The notes beneath the pieces are model-generated. The model searched no databases. It had not been told where the DNA came from and saw nothing but the letters and a program-made list of their open reading frames with translations. Both the position numbers and the translations under genes were made by a program. From assembly GCF_041296385.1 (NCBI RefSeq), contig NW_027183520.1, positions 248,001 to 312,000 on the forward strand: DNA of 64,000 bases, read 5' to 3'. Shown here one piece after another: positions 33,850-45,870 of the stretch; the first letter of the stretch is position 1, and every line of letters begins with the position of its first letter. Origin of the DNA: Aphelocoma coerulescens. Its lineage: Eukaryota > Chordata > Aves > Passeriformes > Corvidae.

Positions 33850-34990
33850 GCTGGGACAGATTCCCCTGAGTCAATCCTATGCTATTTTCTTAAGAATCCC
33901 CTCAAAACAACTTCTCCTCCTGTGACAGAACTTGGCTAAGCTTTTTGATTTCTGAGCTCAGGTTTGTGCTGCTGCCTCATCCTCAGCGTTGCTCTCAGCC
34001 TGAACACTGGGGGCCCAGAGGGAAAACAGGGCTCCCTGTGCCCCAGTGCAGTCGGACCTGCTGGTCCCCACACAGGTGCCCTTTGCTCATTTCACCTCCC
34101 TCTATTTCCTGGTGATTGTACTTAAAATGGGCTTGAAAAATAAAGTGACTTTTTGAAGGCCCCAATTTCAAAACCATTGCTCTAAACCCTTCTTCCTTTC
34201 CCTGTGCAGCTGTGGTTGCTCTGGCTCTCTGCTGCCTGCAGTTGTGCCTCCTGGCAGCTGTTTCTCTGGGTCCAAGGCTTGTCCCTGCCAGTGCTGCCAG
34301 AGCCCAGCCCAGCCCTGGGGGCTCAGCTCTGCCCTGCAGAGCCCTCCCAGCACAGGGCACTGCCCAGGGGCATCTCCCTGGCAGCAGGGCCTGAAGGGCA
34401 GCTCAGACAAAGGGAGATGCTGCAAGCCAAGGTGCTGCTGGTGCTGTCTGCAGGCAGAGGAGTGTGAGGAGGCACTTCCTGAGGGAGATCTGAGGCAGAG
34501 CTGCTGATCCCCAGGGTGGCAGTGCAGGAGTCTCAGTGACACAGACAAACCTGAGAGCCCCTTTCCCTTCCCTTGAGGAGAAAGCTGAGAGCAGCTCTGG
34601 CCATGCAGCACCACCTCCCCAGCAGGAGGAGTCTGCCCTGAGGGGGGTCGCTCCTTCCACCTCCAACTCCTCCCCACAGCCCATGGGGAGCTCCCAGGCA
34701 GGCTGAGAGCTGCCCCTGGCAGGTGGCAGATGCCCTGGCCTGGCAAAGAGCCCTCAGGGCTGCAGGAACTGCTCTGCAGGACAGCCCTGGGCACCCCTGG
34801 CTCCTGCCCACCTTCAGAGCCTGCAGCCGGCCCTGGCAGCAGGAGCCATCCTGCCCTGTCCCTCTGACGGTGCCCAGGGCAGCCCTGCTCTGCAGCACAT
34901 CCTCCCCCAAGGCAGGAAGGGCAGCAGAGCCATCCTCACAGCCATGGCAGCCGTGTCATGGGCCAGAATGATCTCTCGGAGCAGAATTCT
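33850..34990 (-). other. OR upstream block, inverted copy
   Basis: Reverse-complement counterpart of 9060-10200, including the rearranged junction to the 2.2 kb unit. No gene. Confidence 0.8.
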
Positions 34991-35029
34991 CGGAGTCTTT
35001 CCACTGAATTCTCTGTGCCTGTCCTTTCC

Positions 35030-36475
35030 CTTGGTCTCTGTTGCAGATGGAAGCTGCTGGTGCCATTCTCAGCTTGAAGCCCTCTTTTGATGCAAGCAGA
35101 TGTTGCCAGGTGTGTTCAGCAGCTGCTGCTCAATGCTTATGCAAAGCTTTTGTGTTCCTCATGGAACCAAGGAGCCATTGTGACACTGCAGGGGCTGATG
35201 GCATCAAGGAGACCATTGTGACAGTACAGAACCTCCTAGAAACAAGGCTCCATTGTGACACCGTGGGGAATCATGGAATCAAGGAGCCCATTGTGACACG
35301 GCCAGGCCGCACGGAACCAATGGTCCATTGTTCCACTGCGGATTCAAGAAGAGCACGGTGACACCACGCAACATCATGGAACCGTACGTCCATTGTGACA
35401 CAGCGGGGCCTCATGGAAACAAGGGGACCATTGTGGCAAAGCAGGGCCTAATGGAAGCCTGGAGAGCATTGGGACATTGTGGGGAATCATGGAAGCATGG
35501 AGAGCATTGTGACACTAAGGAAACTCCTGGAACCAAGATGACCACTGGCACATCATGGAACCTCATGGAAGCAAGCCTCCATGATGACTTTGGAGGGCCT
35601 CAGGGACCACAGGACCCATTGTGACACAGCAGGACCTGGTGGAACCAAGGAGCCTTTGTGATACTCCAGATCCACATGGAAGCCAGGGTGCACTGAGACA
35701 CAGCGGGGCCTTGTGGGAACCAAGGACACCTCTGCAAAAAGCAGGCTAGCTCATAGAAGCAAGGAGTCCATTGTTACAACATCAAAGCTATGGAAGCAAG
35801 GGACCATTGTGACACTGCAGGGCCTCATGGAACCAATTGTCCATGATGACAATGCGGATCAAAGGAGACCATGGTGACACTGCGGAACCTGATGGAACCA
35901 AGGAGCCATTGTGACACAGTGGGGCCTCATGGAATCAAGGAGACCATTGTGACCCAGGTGTTGCATGTGAAGGCAAGGAGCCATTGTGACACTTTGGGCT
36001 TCTTCCCCTGAGCTCTGCAGCTGGCTGTCCCAGCCCAGCGCACCATGTGCCACCTGCTCTCCTCAGGGCTCTGCCTGCACACAGCCCCAGGAGAAGTTTT
36101 CCTGTTTGGAAGGAAAGAATGGAAAAGCCTGAGCAGGTTTCCTAAACAACAAACCCCACTCAGGAGCCACATGCTCAGTACAGGCTGCCGGGAACGATGT
36201 CCCCTTTCTACAAGGGTCAGGGTGAGCAGGAATGAATGATCTCTGGGAGCAGAATTCTCGGAGTCTTTCCACTGAATTCTCTGTCCCTGTGTCTTGGGGT
36301 GACTTTATTGTGTGTATCCCCTATTGCTGCTCTATGCCCAGAAGTGAACTTTGTGCATTTCTGTGCCTTTCAACTGAGCCTGAGAGGGGGGAGAGGAAAA
36401 AAAACCGGACAAACTTCTCAGAGCGTTTGTTCAAGGACACACATACACACTCCTCTGCATCCTGCTTGCAGCAAG
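35030..36475 (-). repeat. Partial 2.2 kb unit, inverted, with minisatellite block
   Basis: Minisatellite at 35160-36000 in reverse orientation. The unit's non-repetitive part follows to 36475, where homology stops inside the sequence equivalent to position ~935 of the first unit. Only one partial unit is present, against four or more at the left. Confidence 0.9.
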
Positions 36476-36499
36476 AGCTTTGGCTTTGGCTTTTGCCTG

Positions 36500-36725
36500 G
36501 GAGTCTCTGAGAGCTTTGTGCAGTCATGATCCTCAGTTATCTGCTTTAATCAGTCCCTTGAGAGCCTTGGTCATTAACAACAGTTCATTAATGCTTCAAG
36601 GTACTTCTGGTTTTTCTAAGGTACTTTCCTTTTTCCACACTTGAGTCTCTGAGAGCTTTGTGCAGTCATGGTCTCCAGTCCTCTGCTTTAATCAATCCCT
36701 TGAGAGCTTTGTACTGACACACATG
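36500..36725. repeat. Breakpoint spacer with a ~142 bp direct duplication
   Basis: 'gagtctctgagagctttg' followed by 'tgcagtcatg' occurs at about 36501 and 36643, each followed by 'ctgctttaatca' and 'cccttgagag'. The block sits exactly between the inverted 2.2 kb unit and inverted segment D and has no copy in the left arm of this window. Confidence 0.75.
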
Positions 36726-36841
36726 TATTGGCAGCCACTGAAGTATTGGCTGCAGCCGCCCCAGCAAAGGGGGAACCTTTGGTGCCCGGCCAGGCCGTGC
36801 CATGCCCAGCTCTGGGAGCATCCCCCTGGCTCTGGACTCAC

Positions 36842-37016
36842 CTGCACACTGGCCGTGGAGCGTGTCTTTGGAGAAGGTGCCAGAATCAAAGTCCATCATC
36901 TTCAGCTGCCACTGGCCAGCTCCAGGAAGAGGTTGTCGTCCTTGAGCTCGTCCTTGGTGGCTCCAGCAGCAGCAGCCCCACCTGGTACAGCTTCTCCAGG
37001 GGCTCCTTCTCCTTCC
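36842..37016 (-). pseudogene. PIM-like kinase fused exon relic (inverted copy)
   Basis: Same 175-base length, same splice-like borders and same frame changes as 24652-24826. Differences are a few substitutions. Confidence 0.7.
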
Positions 37017-37298
37017 CTGGGGCCACACCAGGCTCTCAGGGTTCTGCCCAGGGCCCCAGCCATCAATGAACCAGACAAACAAAACCAGGGGGGATGGTGG
37101 CCACCAGTGCTTGCCAGAGCAGGCCTCCAGCTCAGCTGCAGCCCAAGAGCTGCGTGTTCCCTTCTGATGCTCCCTGCTCAGAGCTACAGACAGGACAAAA
37201 TAGTCTGCCTTGCTTTGCCACTGATTGCCAAGAGCTGTGTGGGGCTGTTACCTGCCAGGCCCCTGGATCACACTGTGCCTGTGGGTCCCTGCCATCCT

Positions 37299-37436
37299 CT
37301 AGGGCACATGAACACCCTGCAGCCAAGGAGCACTGAAGAGCTCTTCCAAGGACGGCCTGTCCAAGGGCTGCATGGACAAGCACCTCTTAAGAACATCCTG
37401 GCACTCTGGGCACAGAAACCAGAAACCACCAGGCAG
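37299..37436 (-). pseudogene. PIM-like kinase last exon relic (inverted copy)
   Basis: Counterpart of 24232-24369. The encoded 45 residues, including CPECQDVL and the DRP motif, read the same in both copies. Confidence 0.7.
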
Positions 37437-37935
37437 CTGCAGAAGGATCCCGCCCGCTTTGCCCCCCGTTCCCGTGCCCAGGCCATGCTGGCTGTGCCCA
37501 GAGCTGGGCCTAAACTTGCCCATGGATTCTGTGCTTTGGAGGGCAGCAGGAGAGCAGGACATGTGCCACCTGCTCAGAGCTGACAGAGCGGGATGCTCCT
37601 GAGCCCGCTGCTGGCTCCCAGCACTGCTATTCCCCCCGTGCCGCAGAGGTGAGGGATCCACACAAAAGCAACCAGACCAGGAGCCCACACTTTCATTGCC
37701 TGCCAGAAATGGGTCTCATTTTGCTCTGCATTCCTTTCCTAGCAGGTCTTATCTATTAAAAACAAGAGAAAAAAGAAAAGAACCAGAAAAAGTATGAGAG
37801 ATAAAAACAAAACCCAAATGTGGAGTGAAAAGTCTTCTGCAACTTTGGATTCAGAGGGAATTGATATTTTTTAAAAGACAACTCCGTTATTTATCTTTTT
37901 ATTATTTTGTTTCATTCAGAACTTACACTGGTTTC

Positions 37936-37957
37936 ACTCCCTTCCTTCCTTCCTTGT
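37936..37957. repeat. Short (TTCC)n remnant
   Basis: The only trace here of the 210-base GGAA/GAATTC tract of the left arm. Confidence 0.8.
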
Positions 37958-38220
37958 CTCGCAAGCTGCTTCTCACCCCATTGAAGGGGTGCAAAGCAGC
38001 AGGATCCCCTCCCAACTGGGCTCCCCTCACCCTTCCAAAATGTGGGGACTTCGCCTCAGTCCCACAAATTCCAGGGGATTTACGGCACCTTCCCCAAATT
38101 CACTGCAACCTCCCAGAAGCCACTTAGAGGCCCCAGAATTGTCAAAAAGCAGCAGGAGCCTCCCCAGAAGCAGATCCTGGTTTTCTTCCCTGGATTGCAC
38201 CACTCCAAGTGCCCAAACCA

Positions 38221-38256
38221 CCCCATCCCATCCCATCCCACCCCATCCCACCCTCC
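38221..38256. repeat. Short (TCCCA)n microsatellite
   Basis: Reverse complement of the pentamer tract at 23108-23221, about seven units. Confidence 0.9.
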
Positions 38257-39119
38257 TGGACACCAATTCCCCTTCTGTACTTCCTGACTCCCCACAGCCA
38301 GGCCTTGGGGCTGATGGATCGAGCCATTTGGGGCTGCCATCGACACATTGGGGCTGGCATTGAGTTTATTGGAGGCACCCGCTCAATCCCTCCATCCCAA
38401 ATGGGAGCTTGGAACCTCTCCTCAGCCCTTGCTGTGCCCATGGGCTCACCTCAAGTCCCAAAATGAGAGCCAGGGCCCCACAGCCCACTCAGAACCTCTC
38501 AACATTGCCAGAAACAGCAGCATCCTTCCCAAAATGGGCTCCCCAGCTCCCTGACAATAGCTCCCCCTTCCAAGCACCAGAGCCCCCCTCTCAGAACCCC
38601 TCCCTAAGCATTGGGGGGACCCCAAAACTGCCTCAGGAACGGGACGTACCCTAAAATCCCTTCAGGAATGTGGGATACCCCAGAACCCACTCAGCAACGG
38701 GGTCCCCCCGGCCTCATCATGCGCAGCCTTCAGCTGGCTCAGCCAGAGCCCATCCCGCCCTCAGCAGCCCCAGCCCAGCCCAGCCCTCCTGGGCAGGAAG
38801 CCCCAATGGCCGAGCCGGCCTGGGACACTTGCAGGGATGCGGGGGCAGCCGCAGCTTCTCGGGCCAGCCTGTGCCAGGCCCTGAGCGCCCTGCCAGGGAA
38901 CCATTGCTGCCCCACATCCCATCTCAGCCTGCCCTCGGGCAGCGGGAAGCCGTTCCCTGGGGCCCGGCCCCGCAGGCCCTTGGCAAGAGTCTCTCTCCCC
39001 CAGCAATTGCTGCTCCTCCCTGCTGCGGGGCCCGAGCTGCAAGTTGATTTTCTGCCGCTGGCCCCGGCCCAGCCCCGAGCCAGGGCCAGCACCTTGCCCT
39101 GGAACTCCCCACAGCAGAG

Positions 39120-40620
39120 CTGTTCCCTCCTGCAGTAGTTACACCTGCACACGCACAGCACCTGAGACTGCAAGCAATGAGCATTCCCTGGGCACATGTG
39201 CAGCCCAAGCAGCTCGAGGACAGCCTTGCAGCAGGACTGCTCTCAGCTGAGCCAAAAAGGCCCCTCTGGCAGCTGCAGGGCCATTGCAAAGGGCAAGGGC
39301 CAGAGCCTGGGCCCACGGGGGAGGAAAGGGCTCTGAATTCCCCTGCCCTGGCACCTCAACCCTGTTCCCAGGCTGCTTCCCACACAGGATTCCTCTGGAG
39401 GACTGTGAAAAGCTGAGAAGCAGCTCTGGCTTCTCCACTTTCCATGTCCTAGAGCTGCCTGGCAGAAGAAATGGAGGGACAGCTCTGGTGGCACAATCCC
39501 TCCCGGCCCAGGGCACAGCGCTGGGAAGGTCTTTCCATGCTGAGGCTTTGCTGCGGCCAAGGAAAGCTCCTGGCTCAAGGTCACCTTTCCTGCTGGGCCA
39601 GACCCCCCGAGTGGCCCAGCAGCAGCAGAGAATTCCAGCACAGCCCCGGCACGGGCAGGGCGGCCCTGGGCGGGCTGCGGGAGCCGGCAGCGCCTGAGCT
39701 CAGAGCAGCTGAGCCCGGGGGCTCTTGGCCAAGGCTGAGGCCCAGCGAGCATTTCTCAGGTCGCAGGGCGGCCTGGAAAGGTGCTGGGGGGGATCATTCA
39801 CCCCTCAGTGCGGTCCCAGTGGCTCCCAGTATTTCCATGTCCCTGGTCCAAGTGCTGCTCCCAGCCCTGATCCGTGGGGATGGGAATGTCCCGCTCCCTT
39901 CCTGGGGCAGGCTCACACCTGAGCCAGGTGTGCAGGGCAGGACCTTGCCCTGAGCCCAAGCCCTGTCCCCCCTGCAGGATCTGCTTCCCATCGGCCTCTT
40001 CCTCCTGCGGCCCCAAGCCCAGCTCGGTGCTGAACGAAGGGCGCTGGGCCGGGGTCATCCCCCGGCGGGGGCTGCGCACCCCCTCTGCCCCCTCCCCAAA
40101 TTCCCTCCCGGGGCAGCAGGGGCTGGCTCAGGAGCCCTGTGGACAGGAAAAAGGGGTGACAGCGGGATGGGGGGGTCACACACGCTCTGGGGGGGACACA
40201 CAAGGCCCCTGGGGACCCCCCTCACCTTCTCCTGCAGTGCCAGGAGGATGAACCCCAACATGGAGCCCTCGACCCCTGGCAGCAACTTGGGGGTGGGGTC
40301 TGGTGGCAGCTTTGGTGATCTAGGGGAGAGGTCACAACTGCACTAAAAGCCCCTCCCAGCCCCACAGCCACTCCCAGACCCCTCAAACCACCCCACAGCT
40401 CCCAGCCAGGACTCCCCCAACCACTCCCTGCAATAGAAATGTCCCCAAAAGCCACAAAATCCCCTTTCCAGCTCCCCCAACACCCACCCAAATTCTCTCC
40501 AAGCTACAGAGCCCTGCCAACACCCAAAAACTCCCTCACAGACTGCCCCAAAAGCCCCCCAAACCCCATCCCAGCACCATAAGTGGCTCCAAAGGCCACA
40601 AAAGCCCGCCCCAGTCCCCC
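39120..40620. other. Sequence present only in the right copy of segment D; no gene recognised
   Basis: Starts and ends within sequence that is contiguous at about 22160-22260 in the left arm. GC-rich, without LTR borders or a coding motif. 40340-40620 is a loose repeat of 'ccccaaaagcc' type. Either an insertion on the right or a deletion on the left. Confidence 0.5.
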
Positions 40621-41289
40621 AAGGAGCCCCCACACCCCCTCCCACCCCCCATGGCACCGACCAGGACAGGTTGGGGGACAGGAACATCCACAGCCAGGAG
40701 CAGCTCCGGCACTTCAGCAGTGATTTGGGCACTTTGGAGGTCACACCCCAGATGGGCAGACCCAGGGCAGGGACTGGGACAGACAACCGGAATTGCTGGA
40801 GAACAGATGGGCTCAGGTGGACACGTTCTGCCAGCACAACTGTGAGATTGTGGCCCCAATCTGCCTGGCTTTGTGGCCCCACAACACTCAGATCCTCCCA
40901 AATATTCCCCTGAATGGCAAATTCACCCCCAAAATTCCAGTAAAATGGTGCTGCTTTAGATCTCTTTAATTTCTTTATTTGTACTACAATTTTGATTGTT
41001 TCAGTGGGATTAACATGGAAATTACTTAGGCTGCAGAAGATCTCCAAGATCATCCAGCGTTGCTTGATGCCACCAGAAGAAACAACTGGACAGAACAGAT
41101 GAAAATTTTAGGGTGTAAAGGTAAAAAAATCAGCTCTTCCCAATGAATTTCCAATGTTGATCTGAGCCCCGATGGATGTTCCGGCCCCTGCGTTCACCCA
41201 GGTGCCTACGGGGATCCAGGAGAACGTGGAGAGCACCAGCCAGGGGTCTTCCCAACACAGATCACAAGGAATGTGGGTATCCAGGGCTC

Positions 41290-41375
41290 TTCCCAATGTG
41301 GGTCCTCTGATGGGGGATGCAGTTGGAGCAGAGGACAAAGCTCTTGCCACAGTCGGAGCACTCGCAGGGCTTCCC
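41290..41375 (-). pseudogene. Stranded C2H2 finger after the second ZNF stop
   Basis: In frame after TAA, encodes a finger (CSDCGKSF ... PHQRTH) with both Cys and both His kept. Homologous to 21385-21470. Confidence 0.7.
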
Positions 41376-42602
41376 TTACTGGTGCCTCTGTTGATGTCTG
41401 GTCAAGTGAGAGCTCTGTGAGAAGCTCTTCCCACACTCGGGACACTCGTAGGGCCTCTCCCCAGTGTGGATGCGCCGGTGCCTGACGAGGTGGGAGTTTT
41501 GCTTGAATCCCTTCCTGCATTCAGGGCAGCGGAAGGGCCTCTCATCCGTGTGAATCCGCTGGTGCCGGAGGAGATGGGAGCTGGTGTGAAACCTCTTCCC
41601 ACACTCGGAACACTTGTAGGGCCTCTCCCCGGTGTGGATGCGCTGGTGGACGATCAAGGAGGAGCTCTGTGAGAAGCTCTTCCCACACTGGGGACACTCA
41701 TAGGGCCTCTCCCCAGTGTGGATGTGCCAGTGCCTGACGAGGTGGGAGTTTTGCTTGAAGCCCTTCCTGCAGTCGGGGCAGCGGAAGGGCCTCTCCTCTG
41801 TGTGAATCCTCTGGTGCCGGAGGAGATGGGAGCTGGTGTGGAATCTCTTCCCACACTCGGAACACTTGTAGGGCCTCTCCCCGGTGTGGATGCGCTGGTG
41901 GATGACAAGGGTGGAGTTTTGCTTGAAGCCCTTCCTGCAGTCGGGGCAGCGGAAGGGCCTCCCCACCGTGTGAATCCACTGGTGCTTGTGGAAATTTGAG
42001 CTGCTCTGAAACCTCTTCCCACACTCAGGACACTCGTAGGGCCTCTCCCCAGCGTGGATCAGCTGGTGCCGGATCAGGTGGGAGCTCCAGCTGAAGCTCT
42101 TCCCACATTCCCCACACTTGTGGGGCTTCTCCCCATTGTGAAGCCGCTCATGGACCACCAGCTCTGACCTCTGGCTGGATCTCCGGCCGCCTTCCCAGCA
42201 CAGGGTGGGTCTTCCCTCCTCAGAGCACCCTGGGCTGGCTTTGGAGTCCCTCCTCCTAAGGGATCTCCGGGGCTTTTCCTCCCCATTGGATTCCTGTGCC
42301 ATGGAGCCGCTCAAAACGGCCTCTTCCACCAGGTTCTGCCGCGGGCATTTGTCCTCCCTGGGCTCCGTGCTCAGCTCCTTGTCTGGGGGAGGAAGAACAA
42401 GGAGAGGATGAGATTTGCCTCCGTGCCACAGGGAAGGGCAAGGAGATCCCCGCAGTCCATCCCAGCAGGGCTGTCCTGCAGCTGGGGGCGATGCTGGGCT
42501 GGGAGATGGAGCAGGAGAGAGGGGGAAAGGGGCAGTGACTTCCTCCTCACCTGCCTGGGGATCCCAGGGCATCTTCCTCTTCCTCGCAGCTTCCTCCTCC
42601 AT
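41376..42602 (-). CDS. C2H2 zinc-finger protein, nine fingers (two coding exons)
   Basis: Paralogue of the ZNF at 20224. ATG at 42602 ([11 protein letters not shown]); the 52-base first exon ends at 42551 before GTGAGG; the second exon runs 42382-41376; 352 residues. Nine tandem C2H2 fingers, one more than the left copy. The first linker is HAGERPY and the second HTVGRPF, the latter a departure from TGEKP that may weaken cooperative binding. The residues that choose bases differ from the left copy in several fingers, so the two genes probably do not share a target. The intron is 168 bases, again a multiple of three with no stop. No effector domain is visible. Confidence 0.85.
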   Translation of the reverse strand: MEEEAARKRKMPWDPQAGEEEVTAPFPLSPAPSPSPASPPAAGQPCWDGLRGSPCPSLWHGGKSHPLLVLPPPDKELSTEPREDKCPRQNLVEEAVLSGSMAQESNGEEKPRRSLRRRDSKASPGCSEEGRPTLCWEGGRRSSQRSELVVHERLHNGEKPHKCGECGKSFSWSSHLIRHQLIHAGERPYECPECGKRFQSSSNFHKHQWIHTVGRPFRCPDCRKGFKQNSTLVIHQRIHTGERPYKCSECGKRFHTSSHLLRHQRIHTEERPFRCPDCRKGFKQNSHLVRHWHIHTGERPYECPQCGKSFSQSSSLIVHQRIHTGERPYKCSECGKRFHTSSHLLRHQRIHTDERPFRCPECRKGFKQNSHLVRHRRIHTGERPYECPECGKSFSQSSHLTRHQQRHQ

Positions 42603-42769
42603 CTGGCCAAGGGTTGGGAATGGGAAATCCTGGTCTGGGGAGAAACAAGGGATGAGCACATTGAGTTTACATGTTCCTCTGCCAAGCCCTTGTTAAGAAG
42701 TCACTGGTCACTGTGTGTAAATAAAAATCTGCTCTGAAAAAGCCTCTCAGGAGTTCCCCCTCTCTGGTC

Positions 42770-43500
42770 TCTCCATTTTGGGGTTCGGGGGTTCCCCCCT
42801 GTCCTGGCTGCTGGGGGTCCCTCTTTTATTGGGAGTCCTCCTCTCTACTTGGTCCCCGCTCTCCACAGGCTGCTGGAAGTCCCAGGAATCCAAAAGCTCC
42901 CCCCTTTTGTCTCCCCACTTAGGGATGCTGGGGGTTATGGGGTCCCCAAGTCCCTTCTCCCCTTATTCTCTGCTTCGGGGTGCAGGGGGTGCAAGGAATC
43001 CCCCCTTCCTCTCTCCAGGCTCTTGAGGGTCCCGCGAATCACAGTGCTCCCCCCTCTCTGGACTCCCCACTTTGGGGTCCTGGGGGTCACAGGGGTTCGC
43101 TCCTCCAGATTGCCGGGGCTCCCCTGGTCCCGGTACTGCCCCTCTCTGCTCGTCCCACTCTGGGGGTCCTGAGGTTCCCCCCTCTGGCTTTCCCAGGGGG
43201 TCCTGCAGCCCCCTGGCTCCGGGCTGGAGACGGCCCTGCCTGACCCACCAGCATGGGGAGGACCTCACATCCCACCACCCCCCACTGGAGCTCTGCCAGC
43301 AGCCACTACAGGGATCCCCCAAAAACACCTCCAGGGGACCCCCCAGTATCCCCCCAAGGGGCACCTATGGCTCAGCTTTGGACTCCTGCAAGATCCAAAC
43401 ATCCCCCCAAAAAACACCGGCCCAGGGACTCTCCAGGATATTTGGGCCAAGCTCCCCCTCCCCCATCACCTGTGGGATGGGGAGGTCAATGCTCCTTGGG
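42770..43500. repeat. Degenerate 'ggggtccc/ctgggggtc' minisatellite
   Basis: Irregular repeats of 'ctgggggtcccnnnnatc' type in the ZNF 5' spacer, related to 19430-20060 but longer. Confidence 0.5.
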
Positions 43501-44129
43501 GTGAGGGGCCTGCAAATTCTGGGACCGCTGGACCCACAAGCTTCTTCCTCTTCCTCCACCTTCTTCTCATCTTACTCCATCCATTCTCCTCCTTCTCCCT
43601 AATCCCACCTCCTGCTCCTCCTCTCTCCATCCTTTCTCCTGCTCCTTCTTCCCCCATTCTTCTCTTCCATCCCTCCTCCTCCCCTGTTCCCCCAAACCCC
43701 TCGCATCCCACAGAAGGAATGAGAATGGAGCCATGACAGGTCAGGATGAGCAGTTCAGAGCTCTGGGCTGCTCTCACCCCCTGGGGGGAACCTGGCCAAG
43801 GGAAAAGATGCAAAATTGGTGGGTGGAGATAAAAACTTGGTGTTGTGGTTGGGTGGGGACTTTCACCTCTCTGGTCTCATGTCAAGATGGAGAGGGGAGC
43901 AGGGAATGCAGAGACTGATGGGAGATCCCAAGGGATTTAGGGGCAGGATGAGGGCTGCTGTGAGCCCCTGGTTAGGGCGGGTCAGCCTGGAGACCCCAGA
44001 GTGTTCCCAGGGCCCCAGGATGGAGAGTTGTCACCACCTTCTGCTTCAGGTGGTGGTTCTGGGGGGACCTGGGCTCCTTGGGGCTCTTCCTGCAGCCAAG
44101 AACTTGTAGGGACCCTCCTCCAGGTGGCT

Positions 44130-44420
44130 CCTACACATGTTCCAGGGGCTTGGAGCTCACGGTGAAGCCCTTCCCAGAGTCTGGGCATCCACAAGGGCTC
44201 CCCAGTGTGGATCCCCTGGTGCCTGCTGAGGTTGGGGCTCCTACCAAAGCTTTTCCTGCCCTCCTGGCCCCTGTAGGGTCTCTCTCCTCTGAGATGGGAC
44301 CTCTGGGCAAAGCTTGGGCAGACACAGGACTTCTCCCCCACTTGGATCCCATGCTGGGAGATCAGCTCTGTGCTCGGCCAAAGCTCTTCCCACAGGAGAT
44401 CAGTCCCCTGCCATGACAGC
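44130..44420 (-). pseudogene. Decayed C2H2 zinc-finger fragment
   Basis: One good finger end is readable (KSFGRSPNLSRHQGIHTGE), preceded by a finger with lost ligands (VCPSFAQRSHLRGERPY). Surrounding sequence shows other GEK-type linker traces. It is a separate ZNF relic lying between the MHC leader exon and the nine-finger gene, absent from the left arm. Confidence 0.65.
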
Positions 44421-44740
44421 AACTTTGGGGTTCTCCAGAACCCCTCCCACTCATCTGGAGGTCCCACCCCCCTTCTTTCCCCTCCTCCACGCTTTTCCCA
44501 TCATCCCCCAATCCTCGTTCACCAACCGACCCCACTAAGGGGAAGGATCCCACTCCCTCTTTCCTCCCTGTCTCTGCCATCCCCCTCTCCTTTCTCATCT
44601 TCCCCCAAAGCCTCAGTGTCCCACGCTCTTGGTTTGGGGCTCTCAGTCCCCTCTCCCACTCCGTTTCGGGAGTCCGATCCCCTTTTCACTGCTCTCCCCC
44701 TCCTTCCAACGGGTCCCCCCTTTTTCCCCCCTCCCCTCAC

Positions 44741-44824
44741 CCCAGAGCGCCGCACCCAGGCCGGGGGGGCTCCCAGCACCACCAGTGCCACCAGTGCGGC
44801 CCCAGCTGCCCCCACACGCCCCAT
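44741..44824 (-). pseudogene. MHC class II B exon 1 (leader peptide), inverted copy
   Basis: ATG 44824, same leader as 18704 to the PPA residues, then a changed end (WVRRSG) before GTGAGG. The donor is in phase 0 here, unlike the left copy. No further MHC exon follows on this strand within the arm. Confidence 0.6.
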
Positions 44825-45189
44825 GCCCCAAAGCAGCCGCGCTGTGCCCTGGGGGGTCCCCAGAGCGGCCCCGCCCCGCACGGCACTGGGAGCACCAGTC
44901 CGGACCAGTGCGGAGCGCGGGCGGGCGGCATCAGCCGTGCCCGGGCAGGGCCGGGCCCCGCGGGGCTCCCGCCCGCACTCGGCCCCCGCCGGGACAGCGC
45001 GGGGGGGCCCGGCCTGGCCGCCCCCACCTCCCCCTCCCCAAATTCCGCTCCGGGGGGCGCTGGGGGCGGGGGGGCTCAGGTGGGGCCAGAGGTGCCGGAG
45101 CCACGTGTCCCCCGCTGCCAGCACCACCCCCTCAGGATTAGGGGTGCCCCAAAACTCCCTCAGAGCTGGCGGATACCCCGCAGGCCCCT

Positions 45190-45600
45190 AAGGAGTGGGG
45201 TCCCCCCGGCCTCGTCATCCCCATCCTTCGCCTGCCTCATCCCAGGCCCCATCCTGCCCATCCCCCTCCACCACACTTCATCCCACACCCCAATCCACAT
45301 CCCACCCGTCCCGGGCCCCATCCCGCCCCATCCCATTTCTCCGGACAGCCGCCACCGCGACCCCCCAAAACCCCGCGTGCCGGGGACTCCCCAATATCCC
45401 CCAAGGGGCATTTGCGACTCACATTTGGAGCCCTGTAAGATCCAAACATCCGCCTCCCCCCCCCGCCCCACCAAACCCCCCTTCCCCCAGGAACCAACAA
45501 AGATATTTGGGGCTGGGTGCTGGAGTCCTCCAAGCTCCAAAAATCCCCTCTCCCGAAACAACCCCAGGCACCGCCCAAGATATTTGGGGCGAGCTGCCCC
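45190..45600. other. Extra block in the right arm with 'ccccaaatatct' repeats
   Basis: Interrupts sequence that is continuous at about 18310 in the left arm. Contains three copies, ~50-110 bases apart, of 'gcnccaaatatct...ggagcttggaggactcca' type. It resembles 19430-19580, so it is probably a local duplication and not a mobile element. Confidence 0.5.
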
Positions 45601-45870
45601 TCCCCAGTCACCTGCGGGATGGGGGGAGCGGTGTTCCCGAGGCCGAGAGCTGCGGACACAGAGAGCGATGGATGCACGTGGAGGCTCCTTTTCCTGCCTC
45701 CTCTGGCCCTCCTCTTCCTCCCGCCCCTCCCCCTTTATCCCTCCTCTTCCTCCCGCTCCTGCTCCTCCATCCGTCCTCCGTCCAGCAGCTCCGCTGCCGC
45801 CCCCAAACCTCGGGCTGGACCGTGGGGTCTGGGACACAGCCCCGTGCTGGGGGCAGAGCCGCTGCTGGGG

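Larger units (their letters stand above)
36725..45870. repeat. Segment D, right (inverted) copy
   Basis: Reverse-complement counterpart of 17950-24945, longer by about 2.1 kb because of extra sequence at 39120-40620, 43560-44720 and 45190-45600 and in spite of shorter microsatellites. Confidence 0.85.

Noticed and set aside
9031..45870. A perfect palindrome with a central spacer
   Set aside because: Arm order on the right is B', A', D', not D' to A', and the unique 11.0-17.9 kb block has no right-hand copy.
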